From Chryseobacterium sp. MEBOG06 (GTDB taxonomy: Bacteria; Bacteroidota; Bacteroidia; Flavobacteriales; Weeksellaceae): DNA of 64,000 nt. The position numbers were made by a program, and so were the translations under genes. Under the pieces are notes generated by a model. That model ran no database searches. It was given only the letters and a program-made list of their open reading frames with translations, and was not told where the DNA came from. Shown one piece after another: positions 16,493-24,671 of this stretch (position 1 is the first letter of the stretch; the number at the start of each line of letters is the position of its first letter). Where the stretch lies: positions 4,836,001-4,900,000 of the forward strand of contig NZ_CP084580.1 in the NCBI RefSeq assembly GCF_021869765.1, in the 5' to 3' direction.

Positions 16493-18271
16493 CTATTTCA
16501 CAGGAGTTAGGATTGCATTAGTGGATTTTATCTCTTTTTTAGCCTGTTGTTTTACTGTCCCCACTTCTTTAGAGTCAGCGGCTGGGACTGCTGGTACTAC
16601 AGGAGAAACCGTTCCTTTTGGATTCTCAAGTGTTCTTTTATCATTCAGATCCCAATCTTCTCGGGTTTCCCATAATGCTCTTACCAACGCTTTTTTATAG
16701 AAAATATAGGCATCTTCAGCAAAAACTTGATTGGTAAAATCTGCTTCGTCCCAATATTTATTCCCGTTATTGTCTACCAATATCCGTACAAAATACTCTT
16801 CCGGTTTCAGAAGATCAAATTTCACCTTATCCCCTTTTGTATATTTTTGATGCACTACTTTATCCGAAGAATCCAACAGCTGAATCCAGTAATTAAAGGC
16901 AGGAGCATTCGTCAGAGTGAATTCAAGGCTTCCATATTGTTCTACCTTACCAATACCAAAATCAAAACGTTTTGACTGAACATTTTTAGCATAGAAAGAA
17001 GATACCGTTTCCTTAGGAACTGTAAGCTGATAGTCTTTCCCACTTATAAAATCTGACTGAATTAAAATCTGATAAGGATTAGTTGCTGAAATTTTAGCAT
17101 TAAATGGTAAAGTTGTTAAACTATCACCTTTAATATTCAATGTCCATTTTGATGGATCAATTTTATCGACAATATAGTTTGATAAAATTTTAAAATCTGC
17201 TTTCGGAGCCAAAGTACTGCCATCATTATCACTAAAGATATCCATAGCATTTTTCTTATTGTACTTGTAAAATAGTGAAACAGTATAGGCACTGTCTTTT
17301 TTCGGTCCTTTATCATGACTGAACAAAAGCTTTTCATTCACCGTCTGCCCAACATCACTTTTCACAGCATCAAACCAGATTCTTACAGAGTCTGACTTAG
17401 GAGTATGGGTGATTTTTACATCTTTCAGTTTTTCATTCAATGACTGAACTTTCACGTCTTCAGGATGCCCTTCAAACATCATCAGAACTCCACCCGAAAC
17501 TTCTTTCATTTCTGAATACTTCACAGGCTTTTTAGAAGGATAAACCTTTAAATTCAGCCCTGAAATTGATTTATCGATGTCCAAGGGTTCTTTTTGGAAT
17601 CCAATTTTTTCTTTTCCGGCATCATAGATAGAATTTCCGTTCTCATCATCAAAGGCAATAATTTTATATTTGCCAGGAGACAGGTAATTCAGTTCGTAAT
17701 ATCCGTCATCGTCAACTTTAGTGATATAATAAGGTTTCTGTTTGTAATTCATTGTATCCTTCAACTGATACAATCCCACAACCAGTTTATTTTCGTTGTT
17801 TCCGGTTTTCTTTTTGATCTCCATAGCATCTTTTACTTCACCGCTTACATAGAGGTCATCCAGCTTATCACCAGTAGAAAAAGCAAAATTAAAATAACGA
17901 AGTATGTTTGCTTCATTATTATCTACGATGGAATTTCCGAAATTAAAATTATAGGTCGTATTGGCCTGAAGAGTATCTGTCCATTGAATAAGAACAAATC
18001 TATTCGCAATATTAGATGGAAGAATTCTCTTGATATTTTTAATGGGTGGAGAGATAATCAGGTTCTTACTGATATCCTTCAGGGTTATATATTCATCAAA
18101 ATCCAGACGGAGCTCGTGAATATCTCTTTTTACATTGATTCTTGTAGTATCAATGTTTGAGCTTAAAAACTTTGGTGCTAAAGTATCCCTTGGTCCACCT
18201 ACAGGTGATCCCACTCTTGCACAGGAATGTACAAGAAAACAGATAACGAATAATAAAAGAAACCTTTTCAT
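16493..18271 (-). CDS. Lipoprotein with N-terminal Ig-like (Big_5-type) domain
   Basis: From the ATG at 18271 the protein has 592 residues and starts MKRFLLLFVICFLVHSCARV, a lipoprotein signal with lipobox VHSC. The segment after it (GSPVGGPRDTLAPKFLSSNI, then LRLDFDEYI, NRFVLIQWTDTLQANTTYNF) is characteristic of Bacteroidota lipoproteins with a Big_5 Ig-like domain. A later part (GKYKIIAFDDENGNSIYDAG; LVDNNGNKYWDEAD) looks like carboxypeptidase-regulatory or calcium-binding-like loops. The longer frame to 18307 starts with a TTG before the signal and is rejected. Role unknown, probably cell-surface. Confidence 0.85.
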   Translation of the reverse strand: MKRFLLLFVICFLVHSCARVGSPVGGPRDTLAPKFLSSNIDTTRINVKRDIHELRLDFDEYITLKDISKNLIISPPIKNIKRILPSNIANRFVLIQWTDTLQANTTYNFNFGNSIVDNNEANILRYFNFAFSTGDKLDDLYVSGEVKDAMEIKKKTGNNENKLVVGLYQLKDTMNYKQKPYYITKVDDDGYYELNYLSPGKYKIIAFDDENGNSIYDAGKEKIGFQKEPLDIDKSISGLNLKVYPSKKPVKYSEMKEVSGGVLMMFEGHPEDVKVQSLNEKLKDVKITHTPKSDSVRIWFDAVKSDVGQTVNEKLLFSHDKGPKKDSAYTVSLFYKYNKKNAMDIFSDNDGSTLAPKADFKILSNYIVDKIDPSKWTLNIKGDSLTTLPFNAKISATNPYQILIQSDFISGKDYQLTVPKETVSSFYAKNVQSKRFDFGIGKVEQYGSLEFTLTNAPAFNYWIQLLDSSDKVVHQKYTKGDKVKFDLLKPEEYFVRILVDNNGNKYWDEADFTNQVFAEDAYIFYKKALVRALWETREDWDLNDKRTLENPKGTVSPVVPAVPAADSKEVGTVKQQAKKEIKSTNAILTPVK

Positions 18272-18296
18272 GAAAATGTTTAAGCAAAAGTAAACA

Positions 18297-19559
18297 TTAT
18301 TCTCCAAAAACTTCCTGTCCGGAATTCAAACTATCTTTATTATCATTCATTACAGTATGGAGTTTATCTTTCTGTAAAGGGAAATTTTCAAATAATCCTG
18401 ATAATGCGAGTGCTGTATATACTCTGTTTGAATATTTATTTCCAATCGCTACAATAGTTACTTTAGACTTCAGAAGGTGCGCAAAAACAGAGTTTGTCCC
18501 ATGCCACCATCCATTATGGTAAGTCAGTTTTTCACCATTATCAAATAATTTCATTCTGAATCCAAGTCCATAATTATTCATACCCATCTTTTCATTACTG
18601 TATGGAGTAAATACCATCTGCATCAGCTCAGGCTTCAGGAAATTTTTTGAGAACATCGCTTTCGAAAAATTATATAAATCTCTTGGTGTTGTATATACAT
18701 TTTTGTCTCCGTAGATCAAATCCAGTCTATCCAGCGGATATAGTTTATTTCTACCATAATAAAAAGACTGTGAAGCCGTTGGAATATCTTTTTCCTGGAA
18801 GATATAGGTATTATTCATTTTCAGCGGTGTGAAAATCATCTCTTTCATCGCCTGCGGAAAAGGAGTTTTTGTTACTTTCTCAATAAGTAAAGCCAATAAA
18901 GCAAAATTGGTATTGCAATACATAAACCCTGTATCTGTATCTCTTGCAAGATCCGGTTTATATTTAATGATCATATTCAGAACATCCTGATTGGTAACAA
19001 ACTTTTTTGAAAGTTCTTCCGCTCCGGGCTGTATTTTTGTAATGAAATATTCATATTTTGGAAGTCCGCTTCTCTGATCCAGCAAAGTCTGAACAGTAAC
19101 GTTGGGATAAGGGAATCCCGGGAAATACTGGCTAAGGTGATCAGACAATTTTATTTTTCCGGCCTCCACCAGCTTCATCATTGCCATTGCCGTTAATGTT
19201 TTCGACACAGAAGCGACATGCAAAGGTGTATTTTTATCAATCGGCATTTGATCCCCTTCCCTTCCGAATCCTCTATAATTTTCGTACAGAATTTCATCTC
19301 CTTTAGCAACAAGAATTCCTCCGCTAAGATCTCCTGCCTCCCAGATTTTTTTGTAATACTGATCTATATAGTTAATAGTTGCCTGCTTATTTGAAAGCTG
19401 GCCATCAGCTTTGGTAAAAACTTTCCCCAGATCTACATTTCCATAATTAGGAAGATTGGTCGTGTTTTCAGCCGAAACTTCTGTAGCTTCAGATTTTTTT
19501 TTACAAGAAAATAGGGATAAAAGGGCAGTTAAAATAAGTACTAAATTACGCGTCTTCAT
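18297..19559 (-). CDS. Serine hydrolase lipoprotein (class C beta-lactamase fold)
   Basis: The product (420 residues from the ATG at 19559) starts with a lipoprotein signal ending FSC (C19). The Ser-x-x-Lys nucleophile motif is S117-V-S-K120 in HVASVSKTLTAMAMMKL; YCNTNFALLALL supplies the YxN motif and HNGWWHGTNS the third, HxG-type motif. This fold includes D-aminopeptidases, esterases and penicillin-binding proteins; the substrate is not predictable and beta-lactam resistance should not be assumed. The longest frame begins at a TTG at 19568. It lies 25 bases before the Ig-like lipoprotein gene. Confidence 0.9.
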   Translation of the reverse strand: MKTRNLVLILTALLSLFSCKKKSEATEVSAENTTNLPNYGNVDLGKVFTKADGQLSNKQATINYIDQYYKKIWEAGDLSGGILVAKGDEILYENYRGFGREGDQMPIDKNTPLHVASVSKTLTAMAMMKLVEAGKIKLSDHLSQYFPGFPYPNVTVQTLLDQRSGLPKYEYFITKIQPGAEELSKKFVTNQDVLNMIIKYKPDLARDTDTGFMYCNTNFALLALLIEKVTKTPFPQAMKEMIFTPLKMNNTYIFQEKDIPTASQSFYYGRNKLYPLDRLDLIYGDKNVYTTPRDLYNFSKAMFSKNFLKPELMQMVFTPYSNEKMGMNNYGLGFRMKLFDNGEKLTYHNGWWHGTNSVFAHLLKSKVTIVAIGNKYSNRVYTALALSGLFENFPLQKDKLHTVMNDNKDSLNSGQEVFGE

Positions 19560-19647
19560 GAGATTCAAAAATGACTGGCAATTTAGTAAAACTCAAAAAT
19601 AAATAGTAAATATAAGAACGACATTATGAATTATTTAACATAAATAG

Positions 19648-19701
19648 ACAAAAAGACAAAATTGAAAAATAAATTCTTCTTTTACAGTTTTGTCCTTTTG
19701 T
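19648..19701 (-). terminator. Possible terminator of the 2-hydroxyacid dehydrogenase gene
   Basis: ACAAAAAGACAAAA (19648-19661) pairs with TTTTGTCCTTTTGT (19688-19701) with one mismatch. It lies just past the minus-strand stop at 19720. The 26-base loop and A/T stem make it a weak candidate. Confidence 0.4.
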
Positions 19702-19719
19702 GTTATTACCGCTCATCGT

Positions 19720-20649
19720 CTAGCAATAAGAGGCTACGATCTTATCCACAATAAACTGAGCCAGTTTTTCTTTGCTCTGATGAGTCCATCCGGCAATATG
19801 AGGAGTAACAATTACATTTTCAGATTCAAGCAAATAGCTCAGGTCTTCATTTTCGGTTTCTATATTTTCAAAAGAAGATTTTTCATACTCCAATACATCC
19901 AGGCACGCTCCTTTTACCTTCCCTGACTTTATTGCTTCTACTAAAGCTTTCGTTTTTACATTTTTACCTCTTGCTGTATTGACAAAATAAAAGTTATTTT
20001 TCATATCAGCAATGAATGTTTCATCAATAAGATAATGGCTTTCTTCTGTTAAAGGAATATGAAGACTTACGATCTCTGCAGACTGTTTCAGTTCTTTTAA
20101 GCTGACCTGAGTTGCAAATTCATCAGAAAGATCGGGAAGAAGATCATGGAAGACTACTTTACACCCAAACCCTGAAAGCCTTTTAGCCGTAGCTTTTCCC
20201 ATATTTCCATAGCCAATAAGACCAACGGTCTTTCCCAGCAGCTCATCCCCCCTGTTTTCTTCACGCTTCCAGATACCATTTTTCACTTCCTGGGAAGCAA
20301 TAAAAAGTCTGTTCATCAAAATTAACAACATTCCTACCACGTGTTCCGCAACAGAATCTCGGTTTCCTTCTGGAGAATTGATCAACTGAATACCCAGCTT
20401 TTCGGCCACAGGGATATCAATATTTTCCATTCCAGCACCTACTCTAGCAATAAACTTCAGATTTTTCCCTTTCTCAAGGAAATTTTTATCCAACGGAATT
20501 CTGCTTCTGATAATGATTCCGTCATAATTTTGAATTTTACTGCAAACCTCATCATAGGAAGATGTAAAATCTTCTTCCAAAATAAAATTCTGGGCTAAAA
20601 GCTGTTCTGTAATGAGAGGATGGTTTTTATCTAAAAGAAGAATTTTCAT
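19720..20649 (-). CDS. D-2-hydroxyacid dehydrogenase (phosphoglycerate dehydrogenase-like)
   Basis: NAD-dependent oxidoreductase of 309 residues. The nucleotide-binding motif is GKTVGLIGYGNMGKATAKRL, the dehydrogenase signature FVNTARGKNVKTKALVEAIK follows, and the catalytic His lies in VTPHIAGWTHQSKEK. IARVGAGMENIDIPVAEKLG is typical of SerA-like proteins. No C-terminal ACT domain is present, so it is a short form; the true substrate (3-phosphoglycerate, glyoxylate or another 2-oxoacid) is open. The frame is open upstream to a TTG at 20787, but that part looks non-coding; the ATG at 20649 starts the conserved fold (MKILLLDKNHP). Confidence 0.9.
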   Translation of the reverse strand: MKILLLDKNHPLITEQLLAQNFILEEDFTSSYDEVCSKIQNYDGIIIRSRIPLDKNFLEKGKNLKFIARVGAGMENIDIPVAEKLGIQLINSPEGNRDSVAEHVVGMLLILMNRLFIASQEVKNGIWKREENRGDELLGKTVGLIGYGNMGKATAKRLSGFGCKVVFHDLLPDLSDEFATQVSLKELKQSAEIVSLHIPLTEESHYLIDETFIADMKNNFYFVNTARGKNVKTKALVEAIKSGKVKGACLDVLEYEKSSFENIETENEDLSYLLESENVIVTPHIAGWTHQSKEKLAQFIVDKIVASYC

Positions 20650-20810
20650 TTTGATATAAAATTTAGGAATTAATACATCCGGAAATTGCTGTTCCGGATC
20701 GTTAAATATCTTATTGTAACACAGGCTTTGTCGAGACCCGGAAAAGACAAATGCTTTTAAGCTCGCAAAGGTGTCAGCACTCAGCAAAGTTTAAAAGCAT
20801 TTTCTCTTAC
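20650..20810 (-). promoter_or_regulatory. Structured leader/intergenic region with three inverted repeats
   Basis: Three inverted repeats lie between the thioesterase gene and the dehydrogenase ATG: ATCCGGAA/TTCCGGAT (20677-20684 with 20692-20699, 7-base loop), TTTGTC/GACAAA (20727-20732 with 20746-20751) and AAATGCTTTTAA/TTAAAAGCATTT (20749-20760 with 20791-20802). The second and third share bases 20749-20751, so they compete. None has a clear T-run on the minus strand. This could be a cis-regulatory RNA or an attenuator for the dehydrogenase gene; no known riboswitch class was recognised. Confidence 0.4.
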
Positions 20811-20822
20811 AAAATATTTGTT

Positions 20823-21365
20823 TTATTTTTTATCTTTCTTAGGCTCCTGTGGCTCCTGAAATAATTTCTTCAGCTCTACGGATTCCAGTGGTTTCATTCT
20901 TCCGGAAAGAATCAGTGAAAGTTCTTTTCTACGGAATGCAGCAGCAAATCTTTCTTTTTCTTCTTCTGTTTCCGGTACCATTTCCGGAATAGGAATAGGA
21001 CGGTTGAATTCATCTACCGCAACGAAAGTATAGATCCCAGCATTGGTATGAATCTTTTTCTGGTTGATTGGATCATCCAGCCATACATCTACATATACTT
21101 CCATGGAAGTAGAAAATGCTCTGGAAACTTTAGATTCCAATACCACCACTCCACCTTCTGGAATTGGGTGATTGAAGGAAACGTGATTTACAGAAGCTGT
21201 TACCACTCTTCTTTCGCAATGTCTTGCAGCAGAAATAGACGCGCAACGGTCCATTTTTGCTAAAAGTTCACCACCGAAAAGATTTCTTAAAGAGTTTGTT
21301 TCATTCGGAAGAACGATATTGGTCATGATAGTCAGAGATTCTGACGCTTTTTTTATTTTTGCCAT
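20823..21365 (-). CDS. Acyl-CoA thioesterase (hotdog fold)
   Basis: Hydrolyses acyl-CoA to free acid and CoA in the cytosol. The 180-residue protein shows the YciA/BACH-type hotdog signature: NSLRNLFGGELLAKMDRCAS, ARHCERRVVTASVNHVSFNH, PIPEGGVVVLESKV, followed by a C-terminal helix extension with a basic tail. Its start overlaps the end of the HU-CCDC81 protein gene by 13 bases, so the two are translationally linked. The chain-length preference cannot be read from sequence. Confidence 0.93.
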   Translation of the reverse strand: MAKIKKASESLTIMTNIVLPNETNSLRNLFGGELLAKMDRCASISAARHCERRVVTASVNHVSFNHPIPEGGVVVLESKVSRAFSTSMEVYVDVWLDDPINQKKIHTNAGIYTFVAVDEFNRPIPIPEMVPETEEEKERFAAAFRRKELSLILSGRMKPLESVELKKLFQEPQEPKKDKK

Positions 21366-22105
21366 TTAGTCTTAGTGTTGATTGGAGCAGCCGGAGTAGT
21401 TTTCGTTCCTTTTCCGACAGGTTTTACCAGTGAATCTGCCTTCAGTGAATCTGAAACAGGCGCTTCCGGTGTATGCGCCATTATTTTAACAGTATCTTTT
21501 ACGATTCTATGGGTAGAAGTCTGGACAGAAACTTTATTAAAAGATTTTTTTCCAAAAAGAAGTTCCTGCTGGGTAAATGCAAGGTATAAAATTCCCAAAA
21601 CAGGAATTAATAATAAGAATACCCAAAGAATTACTTTCTTAAATTTATAATCATTTTCACGGTTTACTGAGGCTGTTACTTTTTCCCCGTTATTGATATC
21701 CGAGAATCTGATCTCTTCCAGGCCATAAAAATCCGGACGTCCAGATTCTATTCTTTTTCCTTTGAAATGGGTAACGCCTTCTTCAATTAAAACCGTCCCA
21801 AGGTTTTGAATTTCAAGAACCTGTTCTGACTGCAGTTTTTTCTTCCAAAAGTCGGTCTGAATTTTCAGATCACTTCTGGAAGCTTCCAAAGACATCTGTT
21901 TTTGGGCAGCAATAAAAGCGGTAAGATCTTCAGTCTGTACTTCATAGTCAATCGTAAATTCAATCTGACTGGCCGGAGGCAGGATGCTTCCGTTTTCGGA
22001 ATTGATAATTGCTTTAGAATTTTTCAGAGAAAACACCCCAAAGCCTGGAACCGTGGAAGTTCCAAATTGTTTTAAATATTCTAAAATGTATGCTGAAATA
22101 TTCAT
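21353..22105 (-). CDS. HU-CCDC81-type protein with membrane segment
   Basis: The 250-residue protein begins MNISAYILEYLKQFGTSTVP and continues GFGVFSLKNSKA, the signature of the bacterial HU-CCDC81 domain 1 family; a second such domain follows (about 75-140: FWKKKLQSEQVLEIQNLGTV, FYGLEEIRFSDIN). One membrane helix lies at about 155-178 and a low-complexity Ser/Thr/Pro-rich tail follows. In other Bacteroidota these proteins can carry a C-terminal SPOR domain; I do not see one here. The role is unknown, with a possible link to DNA or envelope organisation. The gene overlaps the thioesterase gene. Confidence 0.82.
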   Translation of the reverse strand: MNISAYILEYLKQFGTSTVPGFGVFSLKNSKAIINSENGSILPPASQIEFTIDYEVQTEDLTAFIAAQKQMSLEASRSDLKIQTDFWKKKLQSEQVLEIQNLGTVLIEEGVTHFKGKRIESGRPDFYGLEEIRFSDINNGEKVTASVNRENDYKFKKVILWVFLLLIPVLGILYLAFTQQELLFGKKSFNKVSVQTSTHRIVKDTVKIMAHTPEAPVSDSLKADSLVKPVGKGTKTTPAAPINTKTKWQK

Positions 22106-22158
22106 TTGGACGCAAATTTATAACTTTTTCATGACTTTTGAAGATATTTAACGGATAT

Positions 22159-22186
22159 AAAAAAAGACTGCCGAGGCAGCCTTTTA
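22159..22186 (-). terminator. Rho-independent terminator of the TPP-controlled TonB receptor
   Basis: On the minus strand AAGGCTGCC, a two-base loop region and GGCAGTCTT (one G-U pair) are followed by a run of T. It lies about 100 bases past the receptor stop at 22283. Confidence 0.82.
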
Positions 22187-22282
22187 ATTATTTTACACTA
22201 AAAATGAAATACTCTTATTATTTATGCTGTCAAAAGACAAATTTATAAATCTGCTTATTTACATTTTTCAGCCATCTCTATG

Positions 22283-24418
22283 TTATTGAATTTTCCAGCT
22301 GATCCCAAACATAAAATTGGTTCCTGCCTGGGCAAAGTAATAAGCCTGGCTACCATCCACTGCTCCATTATTCACATATTTTCTGTTGAATAGATTGTTT
22401 ACTAATAATTTCAGTGCAATATCGTTGTTGCCAATTTTAAATTGATACTGAGCATTAAAATCGGTCAGGAAATAATCTTTAAGCTGAAAGTTTTTATCTT
22501 CTGTATTATCCAGATACTGTTTATCAACATACTGGTTCATCAGGGCAAACTGGAAGTTTTTGGTTGGGTTGAATCTCACTCCCAGATTAGCAATCACGTT
22601 GGGAGAGAATGAAATCTGTGTATTTCCCAAACTCTGAGGTACGGTTCCATTTTGGATATTAAAGTCCTGATTTCTGTTCTGGCTTAACGTCAGATTCCCG
22701 GTAACTTCCCATTTTTTTGATAGTTTTGCTAATGCACCAATTTCAATTCCTCTTCTGTAGCTCTTTCCTGAGTTTGTTCTGATGAATGCCCCAACGTTGC
22801 TAAGGTTACCATTTAAAACCAACTGATTTACATAATACATATAGTAAAGATTGGCCGTTACAGATACAACTCCAAACTGTTTTTCCAAACCGGCTTCAAA
22901 ATCGTGAAGTTTCTCCGGCTTAACGTCATTATTGGCCATGATATCTTCTCTGTTCGGCTCACGGTGGGCGTGTGCATAGGATAAGAACACTTTACCACCA
23001 TCAATTCTGTAATTCACACCCGCTTTCGGATTAAAAAACAGCCAGTTTTTATCCAGGTTAGCACCCTCTTTATCACCAGCCATCAGGATTTTGGTATTAT
23101 AAGTGATATTTCTAAGCTGCAAATCTCCGAAAAACTCAAAGTTATTCACTCTAAATAACGCTTTTGCAAAACCTGAAACTTCATTTTTCACTGAGCGGTT
23201 TCTGTAATATTCGCTTTCTTCAATTTGTGGATAGAACACGCCGCTAACGTTTCCGAAATGCCTGCCGTAATACTGATTGGCTACTGCCCCAACGTTGATG
23301 TCAAGGTTTTCAAATTTCCCGTAAAGCGTTGAAACGACACCGTAGAAGTCATTATTCAGCCATTTTTTTCTGATAAAATCTGACGATTTAACGGTTTGTC
23401 CGTTTTCAATAATATTGGGAAGATTATATCTTGAAAAAGCATTATCCTGCTTATAATTTTCATAATATCCTTTTCCTTTGGTGTAGTGAAAAGTGGTCTC
23501 CAGATTCCATCGGTCATTGAATTTCTGTTCCCATAATAACTGATAGTGGCTCTGTCTGTAATTATCGGTTTCGTTATCATAAAAGCCAACAATATTTTCC
23601 CAGTTGGCATCATAAATCACGCCTGATCCATTAAACTTAGGGTCAGTTTCCCATCTTTCTTTGGTTACTCCACCCCACGCCTGATACGTTTTTTCTTTTC
23701 CACCAAAAGCCATTAGTCTAAGCTTTGTTTTTCCTTCTTCGAATAAAGCTGTAAAATTGTAAGAATGCAAATCTGAGGATGCTCTATCTATATAGCCATC
23801 AGAGTGAATCCTGGTATACCTTCCCATTACTGAAAGACGGTTTTTCCAGAACTTTCCGGAACCTATTTCAGCAGCATATTTGTACGTATTAAAAGAGCCA
23901 TAGCTGTCATCTGTTTTGAAATAAAATTTTTCTTCGGGATCCTTTGAAATAACATTCACACTTGCTCCAAAAGCAGAAACCCCATTATTGGAAGTTCCAA
24001 CTCCTCTCTGAATGACAATCTGCGATGCTGAACTCGTTAAATCCGGAACATTCACAAAAAACGTTCCCTGGCTTTCCGAATCATTGTAGGGAACCCCATT
24101 CATCATAACATTAATAGACGACCCCGAAACTCCACGAATTCTGAACCCCGTATATCCTACTCCGTTTCCAGCGTCAGAAGTCGAAATAATGGAAGTTTGA
24201 TTTTTCAAAAGAATAGGAAGATCCTGTCCTAGATTTCTACTTTCTAAATCTTTTTGAACATTGATAATTTCCTTAGCAACAGGAAGTCTTTTAGTAAAGC
24301 TGACCGCTTCAATTTCTCTGACTTTCAGAGAGTCTTTATTTTGAGCCTGCATAAAGGCTACAGAGCCTACACTAAGCCCTAAAAAAAATAATCCTTTCAT
24401 TCTATAAATCTTTGACAT
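22283..24418 (-). CDS. TonB-dependent outer-membrane receptor, probably for thiamin
   Basis: The 711-residue protein has an N-terminal signal peptide (MKGLFFLGLSVGSVAFMQAQ if counted from the second ATG at 24400), a plug domain (about 45-155, with GYTGFRIRGVSGSSINVMMN and GTSNNGVSAFGASVNVISKD) and a 22-strand-type barrel ending in GISWKIQ. There is no carboxypeptidase-like N-terminal extension. The gene is preceded by a TPP riboswitch, which in Bacteroidota marks thiamin-related uptake receptors, so the substrate is inferred to be thiamin or a precursor. ATGs at 24418 and 24400 are both possible starts. Confidence 0.93.
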   Translation of the reverse strand: MSKIYRMKGLFFLGLSVGSVAFMQAQNKDSLKVREIEAVSFTKRLPVAKEIINVQKDLESRNLGQDLPILLKNQTSIISTSDAGNGVGYTGFRIRGVSGSSINVMMNGVPYNDSESQGTFFVNVPDLTSSASQIVIQRGVGTSNNGVSAFGASVNVISKDPEEKFYFKTDDSYGSFNTYKYAAEIGSGKFWKNRLSVMGRYTRIHSDGYIDRASSDLHSYNFTALFEEGKTKLRLMAFGGKEKTYQAWGGVTKERWETDPKFNGSGVIYDANWENIVGFYDNETDNYRQSHYQLLWEQKFNDRWNLETTFHYTKGKGYYENYKQDNAFSRYNLPNIIENGQTVKSSDFIRKKWLNNDFYGVVSTLYGKFENLDINVGAVANQYYGRHFGNVSGVFYPQIEESEYYRNRSVKNEVSGFAKALFRVNNFEFFGDLQLRNITYNTKILMAGDKEGANLDKNWLFFNPKAGVNYRIDGGKVFLSYAHAHREPNREDIMANNDVKPEKLHDFEAGLEKQFGVVSVTANLYYMYYVNQLVLNGNLSNVGAFIRTNSGKSYRRGIEIGALAKLSKKWEVTGNLTLSQNRNQDFNIQNGTVPQSLGNTQISFSPNVIANLGVRFNPTKNFQFALMNQYVDKQYLDNTEDKNFQLKDYFLTDFNAQYQFKIGNNDIALKLLVNNLFNRKYVNNGAVDGSQAYYFAQAGTNFMFGISWKIQ

Positions 24419-24475
24419 TTAATGAATAAAAGGGGATCGATAAGATATTATACAGTTCTGGCTCTATATGAGCAG

Positions 24476-24544
24476 ACGTCCCTAAACAGCATTACCTGTT
24501 CCAGGTTCATTGGGTATAATCTCAGCCTGTAAAAGCACCCCTTT
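24476..24544 (-). ncRNA. TPP (THI-box) riboswitch upstream of TonB receptor
   Basis: On the minus strand the conserved elements appear in order: GGGGTGC, GGCTGAGATTATACCC, GAACCTG, ACAGGTAATGCTG and TTTAGGGA. These are the TPP aptamer consensus (CTGAGA for pyrimidine binding, GAACCTG and GNTAATGC for the pyrophosphate arm). The aptamer ends about 55 bases before the receptor ATG. It lowers expression when cellular TPP is high. Confidence 0.95.
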
Positions 24545-24629
24545 ATTTCAACTGCAAAATTACAAAAAATATATGAGATGCGGAATGAGACGTATCTAAC
24601 TAAGGAAGTGGCAAGTATCGAGAATAATT

Positions 24630-24664
24630 GATAATTGATAAGTGATAAGTGATAAGTGATAAGT
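24630..24664. repeat. Heptanucleotide tandem repeat (GATAAGT)
   Basis: One GATAATT unit followed by four GATAAGT units, total 35 bases, a further GATTAAT after it. It lies seven bases past the stop of the WG-repeat protein gene (minus strand) and is not coding. A slippage-prone microsatellite. Confidence 0.85.
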
Positions 24665-24671
24665 GATTAAT

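Noticed and set aside
17594..18160. Plus-strand 188-codon frame opposite the Ig-like lipoprotein gene
   Set aside because: Antisense shadow of a gene with signal peptide and lipobox; Ile/Phe-rich translation without motifs.
18297..19559. Beta-lactam resistance gene
   Set aside because: The fold is shared by many esterases and peptidases; sequence does not support antibiotic hydrolysis.
19560..19568. TTG start of the serine hydrolase gene (similar cases at 7431, 8226, 18307, 20787, 34631)
   Set aside because: In each case a nearby ATG fits the signal peptide or conserved N-terminus better.
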